A stretch of DNA of 64,000 nucleotides from Bacteroidaceae bacterium (GCA_024688885.1 JAILDV010000046.1:1-64000); one strand, 5' to 3'. Shown: positions 15,308 through 24,270, counted from the stretch's first letter. Numbers and translations: made by a program. The notes: generated from the sequence alone by a model not told the origin.

Positions 15308-15392
15308 AGGCAGATTTGCTTTTACGTTTTCTCTTTCTACAATCAATAACGAGCAGAAAAAGCGTTTATTATGCAAAACTGCATATTTATTT

Positions 15393-16106
15393 TTATGCAC
15401 TTATCTCTCCAGCCTTGTCAAGTGCCAGTTGCGCCATGATTTTCTTCTTGCACTTCTTATGCATCCAGATGCAGAAGACAATCAACAGGACGATGATGGG
15501 CAACACGAGGTAGTCGCTGATGCCTACATTCATCACGATGGAGTCGTAGATGCCGTGTGCAATCACAGGCACTGCCAAGATGCTGACACCATTCAGGAAG
15601 GAACGCTTCACGAAGTGGTATTGTGCATAGTAGAAACCCATCAGCACGGCAAAGGCATAATGTCCAGGCACAGAGAAGATGGCACGCATGATGCCGACTG
15701 ATGCCCAGTTGTCATCCAGCACCACATAACCGATGTTCTCGACGGTGGCAAAACCCAAACCCACGCACACCGCATACACGATGCCGTCGTAGTGCTCGTC
15801 GAAATACGGATTCTTCCGCAACACCAGCCACAACGCCAACAGTTTGAAACACTCCTCAGGAATGGCAGCCACAAAGAACGCATCCGCACAATGACCGATG
15901 AATGACTGTGACTCTCCACCTTCTCCAAACAAGATGGTGCTCACAAACTGTTCCACACAAATGATGGGGATGACCGTGGCAGCACCCAGCAGAATGGCTT
16001 TCCAAATCTTCCCCTTCGGTTCAGGTTTCGCATCCTTCTTGAAGATGTAAATCAACAACAGGACGGCAGGCAATACCGCAATTGCCAAAGCAATAAAAAA
16101 TGGCAT
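15393..16106 (-). CDS. prsW: PrsW-type intramembrane metalloprotease
   Basis: 237 residues with about eight hydrophobic segments. The PrsW motifs are present: PEECFK (EExxK-type) at about 100, FATVENIGY (FxxxEN) at about 138, and conserved histidines further on (PGHYAF, VIAHGIYDS). PrsW family members cut membrane proteins; the best-known one cleaves an anti-sigma factor. A link to the ECF system 4 kb away is possible but not shown. It starts 24 bp after the esterase gene and is likely co-transcribed with it. Confidence 0.85.
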   Translation of the reverse strand: MPFFIALAIAVLPAVLLLIYIFKKDAKPEPKGKIWKAILLGAATVIPIICVEQFVSTILFGEGGESQSFIGHCADAFFVAAIPEECFKLLALWLVLRKNPYFDEHYDGIVYAVCVGLGFATVENIGYVVLDDNWASVGIMRAIFSVPGHYAFAVLMGFYYAQYHFVKRSFLNGVSILAVPVIAHGIYDSIVMNVGISDYLVLPIIVLLIVFCIWMHKKCKKKIMAQLALDKAGEISA

Positions 16107-16130
16107 AATGATGAATAGTTTATTTTGTTT

Positions 16131-17258
16131 TTATTTGAAAATCATCTGTGCGAACTGATAGATGCTTTCACGCCATACAGGCCATGTGTGGCCGCCTGGG
16201 TACTCATAGTAGTCATACTTGATGCCGATTTCATCGAAACGGCGGCGCATCTCCTTGCAGTTCTCGTAGGCGATGTCTTCCTGACCTCCCATCGACATCC
16301 ACAACTTCTTGATGTTCTTATTGTAGAGGTCTTTCTTCTCTTTCAAAGTCGTGTAGTTCTTCTCGTTGTCACCACCCCTGCCAGGACCACCATTATTCTT
16401 GAACCAACCCGAACTGAACACACCTACGTAACTGACGAGGTCTGGCTGTGCGATGAGCGTGTTGAGGGTGTGGATGCCTCCCATTGAAAGACCTGCCAAT
16501 CCTCGGTTCTCCATTCCCTTTTTGGCACGGAAATTTTTCTCCACAAAAGGAATGCCTTCCTGAGTCAGTTCAGCGGTGAAGTCACGTGTGTTGCCGTCGA
16601 GCATGGCGATGATCATGGGCACAGCCTTGCCTTCAGCGATGAGGTTGTCGAGGATGATGTCGGTGAGTCCCTGCTGATTCCAGCCACGTTCATCTTCACC
16701 ACCGCCATGTTGGAGATACAACACGGGGTAGTCCCTTTTCTCTTGGTCATACATGGGTGGAGTATATACATACATGGTTTTCCATGCGTTATCTACATGC
16801 GAGTAGTAGCGTTTGCGGTGCACGTCGCCATGAGGCACATCTTTGAAGGCGAAGCGGTCTGCCTTCGTGGCATCGTATGGAATCTCCAAACCGCTCGACA
16901 TCATGCTACATCCGTAGAATGACTCGCTGTTGGGGTCTGCCACCTGCACACCGTCAATATATAGGAAATAGTAATGAAAACCTTCTGTCTGCGGGTCGGT
17001 GGTGCATGTCCACACGCCATTGTCACCCTTCTGCATGTCATAGCGTTTTCCGAGGTCTATCTGTACTTGCTGGGCATTGGGTGCCTGAATGCGGAACACA
17101 ACACGGTTGTCGGGCAGCACTCGTGGGTATTGCTTGCCACGGATGTTCCATAACGAAGGCTTGCCTGGCAGGTCTTGCTGTTGACGGGCAGGACCGAACT
17201 GTGCGCTGGCTGTGAGCGACATGACGCACAATAGGATTGCTGATAAAAGGTGTTTCAT
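16131..17258 (-). CDS. secreted CE1-type esterase (feruloyl/acetyl-xylan esterase family)
   Basis: 375 residues with a signal peptide (MKHLLSAILLCVMSLTASAQ). An N-terminal beta-sandwich (VVFRIQAPNAQQVQIDL..., E-set/CBM48-like, about 35-130) precedes an alpha/beta-hydrolase domain of the esterase D/CE1 group. The oxyanion region is LYLQHGGGEDERGW, the nucleophile elbow is GLSMGG and the catalytic His lies in PGGHTWPVWR. Such proteins remove feruloyl or acetyl groups from plant xylan. The exact ester is not predictable. It has its own TATCTTTG promoter, divergent from mtaB. Confidence 0.85.
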   Translation of the reverse strand: MKHLLSAILLCVMSLTASAQFGPARQQQDLPGKPSLWNIRGKQYPRVLPDNRVVFRIQAPNAQQVQIDLGKRYDMQKGDNGVWTCTTDPQTEGFHYYFLYIDGVQVADPNSESFYGCSMMSSGLEIPYDATKADRFAFKDVPHGDVHRKRYYSHVDNAWKTMYVYTPPMYDQEKRDYPVLYLQHGGGEDERGWNQQGLTDIILDNLIAEGKAVPMIIAMLDGNTRDFTAELTQEGIPFVEKNFRAKKGMENRGLAGLSMGGIHTLNTLIAQPDLVSYVGVFSSGWFKNNGGPGRGGDNEKNYTTLKEKKDLYNKNIKKLWMSMGGQEDIAYENCKEMRRRFDEIGIKYDYYEYPGGHTWPVWRESIYQFAQMIFK

Positions 17259-17301
17259 GTTTTTGTTATTGATAAATGAATAAATAGTAGTTTTGTTCTT
17301 G

Positions 17302-17309
17302 CAAAGATA
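17302..17309 (-). promoter_or_regulatory. -7 promoter element for the esterase operon
   Basis: TATCTTTG on the minus strand, 43 bp before the esterase start. It is back to back with the mtaB promoter, only 13 bp away. Confidence 0.6.
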
Positions 17310-17322
17310 CGATATTTTTTCT

Positions 17323-17330
17323 TACCTTTG
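17323..17330 (+). promoter_or_regulatory. -7 promoter element for mtaB
   Basis: TACCTTTG, 19 bp before the mtaB start at 17350. A TTG lies 21 bp upstream, matching the expected -33 spacing. It rules out the earlier ORF-track start at 17293. Confidence 0.7.
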
Positions 17331-17349
17331 CACACAAAGCACAACAGAA

Positions 17350-18744
17350 ATGATTGATTCGAGCATATTGCAGGGTAAGAAGGCGGCATTTTTCACGCTG
17401 GGCTGTAAATTGAACTTCGCAGAAACGAGCTCCGTGGCGCAACAGTTGGAGCGTTATGGGGTAAGGAAGGCGCAGAAAGGTGAGGTGGCTGACTTGGTGG
17501 TGGTGAATACATGCAGCGTGACGGAGGTGGCTGACCACAAGTGCAGGCAGGCGATTCATCGGTTGGTGAAAGCGCATCCGGGTGCATTTGTGGTGGTGAC
17601 AGGTTGTTATGCGCAGTTGAAGCCACAAGATATTATCGAAACGGAGGGTGTGGATTTGGTGTTGGGGAGTGAACAGAAGGGGAACATCATACCGATGATT
17701 CTCGAAGGCATGACCCAGACCCTCCCCTCACCCTCCCTACAGGGAGGGAGTGGTATCCCTATCAATGAGAATACAAACGAGCAAGGTAACTGCTCCCTCC
17801 CTGTAGGGAGGGTGAGGGGTGGGTCTGCATGGTCTTTTTCCCCTGCCTGTTCCCGTGGCGACCGCACCCGCTATTTCCTGAAGGTGCAGGACGGCTGCAA
17901 CTACTACTGCACCTATTGCACCATCCCGATTGCCCGTGGACGAAGCCGCAACGGCAGTATTGCCTCTATGGTGCAGCAGGCAGAGCAGGTGGTGCAGGAG
18001 GGTGGCAAAGAGATTGTCATCACGGGTGTGAACATCGGTGACTTCGGACGTTCCACAGGTGAGACCTTCTTCGACCTCGTCAAGGCACTCGATGGGGTGG
18101 AGGGCATCGAACGCTACCGCATCTCAAGCATCGAACCGAACTTGCTCACTGATGAAATCATTGAGTACTGTGCGCAGTCACGTGCCTTTATGCCTCACTT
18201 CCACATTCCCCTCCAGAGCGGATGCGATGAGGTGTTGAGGCTCATGCACCGCAAGTATGATACGGCACTCTTCCGCCACAAGATAGAGAAGATACGTTCC
18301 GTCATGCCCGATGCCTTCATCGGAGTCGATGTCATCGTCGGCACGCGTGGCGAGACGGAGGACTATTTCCAACAGGCATACGACTTCATGGAGAGTGTCG
18401 ATGTTTCCCAATACCATGTCTTCTCCTACTCCGAACGTCCTGGCACTAAAGCCCTCGAAATCCCCCATGTGGTCACGCCGCAGGAGAAGCACGAGCGCAG
18501 TCAGCGTGTCCTCGCTCTCTCGGCACAGAAGACCCGCGACTTCTACAGTCGATTCATCGGCACCACCCGTCCCGTCCTCCTCGAACATGCCTCCCCCCGC
18601 AAACCCTTCATGAACGGCTTCACCGACAACTACATCCGTGTCGAAGTGCCCAACCGCCCCGACCTTGACAACCAAATCGTACAGGTCATCCTCGGTGCCA
18701 TGAACAAGGAAGGCGATGCGCTGATAGGAGAACTGGTGGATTGA
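17350..18744 (+). CDS. mtaB: tRNA t6A37 methylthiotransferase MtaB
   Basis: 464 residues from ATG 17350. Radical-SAM enzyme that adds a methylthio group to t6A at position 37 of tRNAs. The N-terminal UPF0004 domain carries the three cysteines for the second cluster (TLGCKLN, NTCSVTEVADHKCR, GCYAQ). The radical-SAM motif is CNYYCTYC, and a C-terminal TRAM domain ends the protein (LLEHASPRKPFMNGFTDNYI). Between the two domains, residues 123-160 are a foreign palindromic element (QTLPSPSLQGGSGIP...). A GT2 gene follows 16 bp later. Confidence 0.93.
   Translation: MIDSSILQGKKAAFFTLGCKLNFAETSSVAQQLERYGVRKAQKGEVADLVVVNTCSVTEVADHKCRQAIHRLVKAHPGAFVVVTGCYAQLKPQDIIETEGVDLVLGSEQKGNIIPMILEGMTQTLPSPSLQGGSGIPINENTNEQGNCSLPVGRVRGGSAWSFSPACSRGDRTRYFLKVQDGCNYYCTYCTIPIARGRSRNGSIASMVQQAEQVVQEGGKEIVITGVNIGDFGRSTGETFFDLVKALDGVEGIERYRISSIEPNLLTDEIIEYCAQSRAFMPHFHIPLQSGCDEVLRLMHRKYDTALFRHKIEKIRSVMPDAFIGVDVIVGTRGETEDYFQQAYDFMESVDVSQYHVFSYSERPGTKALEIPHVVTPQEKHERSQRVLALSAQKTRDFYSRFIGTTRPVLLEHASPRKPFMNGFTDNYIRVEVPNRPDLDNQIVQVILGAMNKEGDALIGELVD
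17716..17827 (+). repeat. in-frame palindromic element (type A, full copy) in mtaB
   Basis: The core from AGACCC to GGGTCT is 110 bp. Its terminal inverted repeats match at 33 of 34 positions, each containing CCCTCCCTACAGGGAGGG. The inner part reads GGTATCCCTATCAATGAGA. It encodes QTLPSPSLQGGSGIPINE, then NTNEQGNCSLPVGRVRGG. Confidence 0.9.
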
Positions 18745-18760
18745 TGATAAAAATACAATC

Positions 18761-19855
18761 ATGAAGAAATTAGCAATTGTCATATTGAATTGGAACGGTG
18801 CTGACATGATGCGCCAGTATCTGCCTACGGTGCTGAAGAACAGCGTGGGCGATGTCATTGTGGCAGACAATGCCTCCACCGACGGAAGTGTGCAGATGCT
18901 TCAGCAGGAGTTCCTCGAAGTGCCCGTCATTGTACTCGAAGAGAACTTTGGCTTCGCCGAAGGCTACAACCGTGCCCTCGCACAACTCCCCGACTACGAA
19001 TACTACCTTCTCCTCAATTCCGATGTGGAGATACGTCAAAAGGACTGGGATGCCCCCATGATTCAGTATATGGATGCACACCCCGATTGTGCCGCTTGTC
19101 AACCCAAACTGCTAAAGCTCCAGACCCTCCCCTCACCCTCCCTAGAGGGAGGAAGTAGTATCCCCGCTAATGAGGACAAAGACGCCCAGCGCGTGGGCTG
19201 GTTCGAGTATGCAGGTGCTGCAGGTGGTTTCCTTGACAAATACGGTTACCCCTTCTGTCGTGGACGTGTGTTCGACACCATCGAGCCCGATGAAGGACAG
19301 TACGATGACATCGTTCCCCTCCTGTGGGGTACGGGAGCCGCCCTTATGGTACGTGCCTCTGATTGGTGTGAGAGTGGGGGACTCGATGCCCGTTTCTTTG
19401 CCCACATGGAGGAGATTGACCTCTGCTGGCGACTCCGCACGATGGGCAAGAGCATTGTCTGCATTAGTGAGAGTAAGGCGTACCACCTCGGAGGAGCCAC
19501 CCTCAATCAGGGCAATCCGCGCAAGACCTTCCTCAACTTCCGCAACAACCTCCTCATGCTCTACAAAAATCTTCCCGACGCAGAACTCAAGAGTGTGATG
19601 CGTACTCGCTGCTTCCTTGACTACCTCGCTGCCCTCCAGTTCCTCCTCAAGGGCGACACCAAGAATTTCTCCGCCGTATTCAAGGCACGCCGAGCCTTCT
19701 GCGACCTCCGCCCCGATTTTGAGAAAGACCGTCGCCACATTCAGCAGCTTCGCAAGAATGAGCGCGTCCCCGAACGTGTCAACTTCTCCCTCCTCTGGCA
19801 ATATTATGTGAAAGGAAAGAAAAAGTTTAGCGAGTTGACAGTTGATAGTTTATAA
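18761..19855 (+). CDS. GT2 family glycosyltransferase
   Basis: 364 residues. N-terminal GT-A domain with VILNWNGADMM, the DNASTDGS nucleotide-binding motif, LLLNSDVEI (DxD-like) and the acceptor region FAHMEEIDLCWRLR. This matches the rhamnosyltransferase-like WcaA/RfbF group of GT2 enzymes for envelope polysaccharide. A foreign segment (QTLPSPSLEGGSSIPANEDK, then DAQRVG) lies at about residues 121-147, just before the conserved FEYAGAAGGFLDKYGYPFCRG. It is 16 bp downstream of mtaB and ends at a likely terminator. Confidence 0.88.
   Translation: MKKLAIVILNWNGADMMRQYLPTVLKNSVGDVIVADNASTDGSVQMLQQEFLEVPVIVLEENFGFAEGYNRALAQLPDYEYYLLLNSDVEIRQKDWDAPMIQYMDAHPDCAACQPKLLKLQTLPSPSLEGGSSIPANEDKDAQRVGWFEYAGAAGGFLDKYGYPFCRGRVFDTIEPDEGQYDDIVPLLWGTGAALMVRASDWCESGGLDARFFAHMEEIDLCWRLRTMGKSIVCISESKAYHLGGATLNQGNPRKTFLNFRNNLLMLYKNLPDAELKSVMRTRCFLDYLAALQFLLKGDTKNFSAVFKARRAFCDLRPDFEKDRRHIQQLRKNERVPERVNFSLLWQYYVKGKKKFSELTVDSL
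19121..19201 (+). repeat. in-frame palindromic element (type A, left half) joined to a second palindrome in a GT2 gene
   Basis: The left arm CAGACCCTCCCCTCACCCTC and the inner part AGTATCCCCGCTAATGAGGA match the elements in mtaB and the helicase gene. The right arm is missing and replaced by CGCCCAGCGCGTGGGCTGG (19183-19201), an exact reverse complement of the palindrome after ino1. Confidence 0.85.
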
Positions 19856-19903
19856 TTGAAAGTTTTAGCCTGTTGAGCGGATGAGTGAAGGAGAGGTATT
19901 AAT

Positions 19904-19938
19904 GGAGCTTGCAAACTGTTTGTAAACTCCGTTTTTTG
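19904..19938 (+). terminator. probable terminator after the GT2 gene
   Basis: GGAG-c-TTGCAAAC pairs with GTTTGTAA-a-CTCC, followed by GTTTTTTGTTTC. The stem is imperfect but the T-rich tail is typical. The rest of the 19856-20039 gap holds a short AGTTGAC heptamer stretch and the promoter of the next gene. Confidence 0.5.
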
Positions 19939-20001
19939 TTTCTTTTTGTAAATGCAAAGTATTTGCAAACTGTTATTGTTGGCGAGAAATATGGAAAACT
20001 G

Positions 20002-20009
20002 TAACTTTG
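20002..20009 (+). promoter_or_regulatory. -7 promoter element for the TlpA-like pair
   Basis: TAACTTTG, 30 bp before the start at 20040. It excludes the ORF-track start at 20007. Confidence 0.6.
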
Positions 20010-20039
20010 TCGTCGAAAACCTACAACAAAAATGAAACA

Positions 20040-21128
20040 ATGAAAAAGATTCTGTTTTTATTTGCTCTGCTGCTGGCTGTGTCGGCACAGGCACAGGAGT
20101 CAGTCAAGGCTCAGCAAGTGAAGTACACCGTCAAGGGTGTCAGCAAGGAAAACGGCAAGACGGTCTATTTGGAAGACAAGTTGACCTCCCGAGTGGTAGA
20201 TAGTGCCGTCGTAGCCAAAGGCAAGTTTGTGTTCAAAGGTGTGGCAGATAAGGATGCCATCTTTGCCATCACCTTCGACAAAGACAACTGGCAGAGTTGG
20301 CACACCCTGTTTTTCAATGACGGCAAAGCCATCAGCGTCAACATGAACGACAGCACACTGAAGGGCTCGCCGCTGAACGAACGGCTGGCCTATTATAACA
20401 AGGAAATTCTAGGTCTGCCTGGTAGTTATTATCCAGAATATAAATATAAAATGGTGAAAAAGATGTTTGAAGAGGAACACGAAACGTTGCTGCCTGCTGC
20501 GCTCATTGTGGAAGGTCAAAGGACTTTTGGGTCAAAAGGATTGCTTCGTATGTTGGAAAAGAAGCCCGCCTATGCTGAGCATCCAAGGGTTAAACAATAT
20601 GCGGAGGGGATAAAGAGGATGGCTACGGCAGCAGTTGTCGTGACATCGGGCAGAACAGATGAGCAGAAAGCAGCCGACAGGGATGCGAAGGATGCCTTCA
20701 TCGGTCAGCAGTTCACCGACTTCGAGATGGCAGACACGCTGGGCACTGCGCACAAACTCAGTGAATACGTTGGCAAAGGGCGTTGGGTGCTCATCGATTT
20801 CTGGGCCTCATGGTGTGGCCCTTGTCGTGCCGAGATGCCCAATGTGGTGGCGGCATACGAGAAATACCATCCAAAAGGGCTTGACATCGTTGGCGTGTCT
20901 CTTGATGGAAACAGGATTCCGTGGGTGAAAGCCATCGCCAGTCTAAAGATGCCGTGGGTGCATCTTTCTGACCTGAAGGGAAGGGAATCGCTGGTCACTA
21001 AGGTCTATAAAATCAACGCCATCCCCGACAACCTGTTCATCGACCCGCAAGGCAAGATTGTGGCGCGTGACCTTATGGGAGAAGAATTGTACACCAAATT
21101 GACGGAAATCTTTGATGGAAAAAATTAG
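20040..21128 (+). CDS. periplasmic TlpA-like thioredoxin with N-terminal DUF4369-type domain
   Basis: 362 residues from ATG 20040. Signal peptide MKKILFLFALLLAVSAQAQ. The N-terminal 130 residues are a beta-rich domain of the DUF4369 type (YTVKGVSKENGKTVYLEDKL). The C-terminal 140 residues form an AhpC/TSA-thioredoxin fold with the redox motif WASWCGPCRAEMP and cis-Pro region INAIPDNLFID. It probably reduces or exchanges disulfides in the periplasm; the partner is unknown. It is followed 36 bp later by a second TlpA-like lipoprotein, so the two are likely one operon. Confidence 0.85.
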   Translation: MKKILFLFALLLAVSAQAQESVKAQQVKYTVKGVSKENGKTVYLEDKLTSRVVDSAVVAKGKFVFKGVADKDAIFAITFDKDNWQSWHTLFFNDGKAISVNMNDSTLKGSPLNERLAYYNKEILGLPGSYYPEYKYKMVKKMFEEEHETLLPAALIVEGQRTFGSKGLLRMLEKKPAYAEHPRVKQYAEGIKRMATAAVVVTSGRTDEQKAADRDAKDAFIGQQFTDFEMADTLGTAHKLSEYVGKGRWVLIDFWASWCGPCRAEMPNVVAAYEKYHPKGLDIVGVSLDGNRIPWVKAIASLKMPWVHLSDLKGRESLVTKVYKINAIPDNLFIDPQGKIVARDLMGEELYTKLTEIFDGKN

Positions 21129-21164
21129 ATGTTATGAACATTTTTTGTAAAGTATAAGACCGAT

Positions 21165-22223
21165 ATGAAAAAGATGATGATTGTAGCCTTGTGTCTTGGT
21201 TTGTTGTCGTGTCAGCAAACGGTACCGAGGCAGGATGTGCTGGAAGTCATTTTCCCCACGGGTACGGAAGGCTTTGTGGAGGTAACTTTCGGTGCGGAAG
21301 GAGAGCGATGTGACACGTTGCCGATAGTGGATGGACGGCTACTGATGGAAAAAGACAGTCTGCCAGTGACAGTCACATTGAAGTATCTGAAAGAACGAGA
21401 TGCCGACGACAAGGTGTGGTTGGCGGTGCAGGGCGCCCATGCACGATGGGGAAGCATCCCATTGGGGTATGGCCGCACGGAGGTTACATTCGATTCGCTT
21501 ACGCCTCAGGTGTCCGTGGGACGCATTGCAGACGAGTATGGCGATTTTGATGCCAACGATGTGTTCTTCAATGCCCCTCAACATTTTCGGAGTCAAGACT
21601 TCCTGAAAGCCCATTCTGAAAGTGTCCAGGCATTGCACCTCTTGTCGAAATCGTGGGATGCCGACACCTTGCAGATGGCTCTGGATTGTTTCTCTGAGTC
21701 TCTGCGCAATTCCCAACGAGGACAAGAACTGCAGCAACTCATTTTGGCTCGCAAAGAGCGGGGTGGGGTGGCAAGGCTTTTCCCCATGTGGGACACGGCA
21801 GGGAGAGCCCATACTTTCGAGGAGTGTCTGGATGGGAAAGAATATATGCTGCTGAACCTGTGGGCGAGTTGGTGTGGCCCCTGTCGTGCCGAGATACCCG
21901 AACTGATAGCATACGAGGAAGAATGTCGTGACCGTGTGGCATTTGTCAGCGTGACCATCGACGAAGACAGAGACGCTTGGCTGAAAGCGGTGGATGAACT
22001 GCCGAAATGCACATGGGCAAACCTCTCTACGAAGTTTGATGGCAGCCCAAAAGGACGACCACGTCCCCCTCTCTTCAACAATGGCTTCGTTCCTTTCTTC
22101 TATATTCTCGACCACGACGGAAAGACGGTGTATAGCTCGCTCGAAGCGGATGGAGATGAGAAGCCATTGGATGGTGCTAAGAAACGGCTCAAAGAACTGC
22201 TGACAAAGTCAAATGGGCTTTGA
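21165..22223 (+). CDS. TlpA-like thioredoxin lipoprotein
   Basis: 352 residues with a lipobox (LGLLSC, Cys 16). A beta-rich N-terminal half is followed by a thioredoxin-like domain with WASWCGPCRAEIPEL. An insertion rich in Pro, Arg and Gly (FDGSPKGRPRPPLFNNGF) comes just before the cis-Pro strand. Likely a membrane-anchored periplasmic thiol-disulfide protein acting with the gene upstream. It ends 190 bp before the next gene. Confidence 0.8.
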   Translation: MKKMMIVALCLGLLSCQQTVPRQDVLEVIFPTGTEGFVEVTFGAEGERCDTLPIVDGRLLMEKDSLPVTVTLKYLKERDADDKVWLAVQGAHARWGSIPLGYGRTEVTFDSLTPQVSVGRIADEYGDFDANDVFFNAPQHFRSQDFLKAHSESVQALHLLSKSWDADTLQMALDCFSESLRNSQRGQELQQLILARKERGGVARLFPMWDTAGRAHTFEECLDGKEYMLLNLWASWCGPCRAEIPELIAYEEECRDRVAFVSVTIDEDRDAWLKAVDELPKCTWANLSTKFDGSPKGRPRPPLFNNGFVPFFYILDHDGKTVYSSLEADGDEKPLDGAKKRLKELLTKSNGL

Positions 22224-22385
22224 TAAAAGCCGATGCTTTTGCGAGTTGACAGTTGATGTTCTTCTCGTTGTCAGGTATCATCGTAAACTCCCTTAACTTC
22301 GATTACTTCGAGCGGAGCGATAACTTCAGCCAATAGAAAGTTGAAAATTTCTTCTCAAAAGTTTGTTAATGTGAAAGAAAAGCCC

Positions 22386-22393
22386 TACCTTTG
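22386..22393 (+). promoter_or_regulatory. -7 promoter element for the Reg_prop/Y_Y_Y gene
   Basis: TACCTTTG, 20 bp before the start at 22414. The rest of the gap (22224-22385) contains AGTTGAC heptamers and the motif TCGAGCGGAGCGATAAC, similar to motifs at 28585 and 58785. Confidence 0.65.
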
Positions 22394-22413
22394 CGAAAGT
22401 TAACAATCTTATT

Positions 22414-24183
22414 ATGAAGAAACCCTGTCGCTCTATACTCCTTTCGGTGATGTTCATCACCTTTTTGACGTGTGGCATGAAGGCACAAGAACGCGTGGTG
22501 CAGATGCCTAATCGCGACCAACTCATGTCTGCCCATATCCGGGTACTTTTCCAAGATAAAGAAGGCTATATGTGGTACGGTATGAAGTCCGACGGACTCT
22601 ACCGCGACGACGGCTACAACCTCGTCTCCTTCCGTGCCGACTACCTCCATCCCGAGTTGCAGATGAACAACAACATCATGTCACTCTGCGAAGACCAATC
22701 CAACCGACTCTGGATAGGTACCAAACGCGGACTCTATGTGCTCGACAAGCATGACTACAACATCCGTCCCACAGGTGACCAAAAACTGCAGATATGGACG
22801 ATGGATGCCCTCAAGGCAAGCACCGGCGATTCCATTTGGGCATTCGCCAACAACCATCTGCTTACCTATGACCGCGACGGAAACTGCACCACTCAGACAC
22901 CCGTTGAGTCCAACCCCCTCATCACCCCCGACCGCAAGCAAATCACCGACCTTCGTGGCAACGTGTGGCAGATTGACGACTATGGAATGGCAACCGTGCG
23001 CACACGCCCATTCGTCATCTGTGAAGAAGTGAACCTCGACACAGTTCCCCTGCGTCATTTGGTGCCCGTCAGTCGTGCAGGCACTCTGCCGCCCGACACG
23101 AAAGTACATGCCGTCTGGCATGCCACCGACGATACCAAGTGGATAGGCACCAGCATCGGAATCATGAAAGTGGCGCCCGGCGCTGAACCCGAAGAGGTGG
23201 GTCCCCACTTCGGAGTGGTCAACACCCTCTCCCCCTCCGATGACGGCACCATCTACCTGAACACCGAATGGCAAGGACTCATCAGCTACAAGAATGGCGT
23301 CATCGCCAAGCTCGACTCCACCATCCGCAACGCCTCCGCCCTCTGCCTCGACAACCGTAACCTCTGGATTACCACCTCCGACGGCAGATTGCTCGTCTAT
23401 GATGTGGTGGAAAAGACCATGGAGGATAAATCAGCCGACTGCCGTCTGCGTGGCGATACACCTTGGGGCATCGTGGTCATTAACAGCTACGTGTGGGTGC
23501 TCTTTAACCAGTACATCATCCTCTATTCTCCCTGTCAGAACTTGCTGCAATACGTCTTTCCAGCCGACCTCGACCCCCACCCCCTCTTCTTCCGGGGCAT
23601 CTATACCGACGGTGACAGGCGCATCTTTATTGAGTGTGAAGAAAAGGCCTACGAACTCAAATGGGCATTCAGCGAGGAAAAGCCTGTCATGCAGGAGAAA
23701 GTAACCCTCTCCGCCTACGAGACCATCCACGGAACCTTCTGCTTGGGCTTAGGTCAACGTGAGCTACACTTGGCAGCCAACGAACGTGTGGTACACCTCT
23801 TCTTCACCACCTTCGACCACCTCCACACCAGTCACATCCGCTTCGCCTACCGCCGTGGCGGCGAAGAAGACGGTGGAGAATGGCAATACCTCGAACCCGG
23901 TCAGAACGATGCCCGCATCACCCAGCTCACCCAAGGCGAAAACATCATTCAGGTGAAAGCCACCGATGCCTTTGGCGAATGGAGCGACCAAATTACCACC
24001 ATCACCATCCACGTCGAAGCCTACTGGTACGAAACCGTCTGGGCATTCATCACCTACGGCGTCCTCGCTGCCATCCTCATCGGTTGCATCATCTGGTGGA
24101 GAAATAAGGTGGTAAAGAAAAAAGCCCAAAAGAAAAAGGAATTGGAGGAAAAAATGAAGAAGGTGGAAATTGTGGAAGAGTAG
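22414..24183 (+). CDS. hybrid-two-component-like sensor without kinase (Reg_prop/Y_Y_Y domains)
   Basis: 589 residues. Signal peptide (MKKPCRSILLSVMFITFLTCGMKAQ), then a beta-propeller with repeats such as LFQDKEGYMWYGMKSDGL and LCEDQSNRLWIGTKRGLYV. A Y_Y_Y domain (about 450-535: VHLFFTTFDHLHTSHIRFAY) comes next, followed by one membrane helix (AFITYGVLAAILIGCIIWW) and a 30-residue Lys/Glu coiled coil. Full hybrid systems continue with a histidine kinase, receiver and AraC domain; here the protein stops cleanly after the coiled coil. It may signal through a partner. Ligand unknown. Confidence 0.85.
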   Translation: MKKPCRSILLSVMFITFLTCGMKAQERVVQMPNRDQLMSAHIRVLFQDKEGYMWYGMKSDGLYRDDGYNLVSFRADYLHPELQMNNNIMSLCEDQSNRLWIGTKRGLYVLDKHDYNIRPTGDQKLQIWTMDALKASTGDSIWAFANNHLLTYDRDGNCTTQTPVESNPLITPDRKQITDLRGNVWQIDDYGMATVRTRPFVICEEVNLDTVPLRHLVPVSRAGTLPPDTKVHAVWHATDDTKWIGTSIGIMKVAPGAEPEEVGPHFGVVNTLSPSDDGTIYLNTEWQGLISYKNGVIAKLDSTIRNASALCLDNRNLWITTSDGRLLVYDVVEKTMEDKSADCRLRGDTPWGIVVINSYVWVLFNQYIILYSPCQNLLQYVFPADLDPHPLFFRGIYTDGDRRIFIECEEKAYELKWAFSEEKPVMQEKVTLSAYETIHGTFCLGLGQRELHLAANERVVHLFFTTFDHLHTSHIRFAYRRGGEEDGGEWQYLEPGQNDARITQLTQGENIIQVKATDAFGEWSDQITTITIHVEAYWYETVWAFITYGVLAAILIGCIIWWRNKVVKKKAQKKKELEEKMKKVEIVEE

Positions 24184-24187
24184 GAAA

Positions 24188-24270
24188 CTTCCACTCGCGC
24201 ATGTTTGTGTTCCCCACTCGTGAACGTAAGTGTTCCCCACTCGCGAACGTAAGTGTCCCTCACAAACGAG
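24188..24270. repeat. 23-bp-period tandem array A
   Basis: Two near-identical 23-bp units (24210-24232 and 24233-24255) with the core CCCCACTCGTGAACGTAAG are flanked by diverged partial units. The array fills the gap between two convergent genes and forms the last codons of comEC. Confidence 0.8.
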
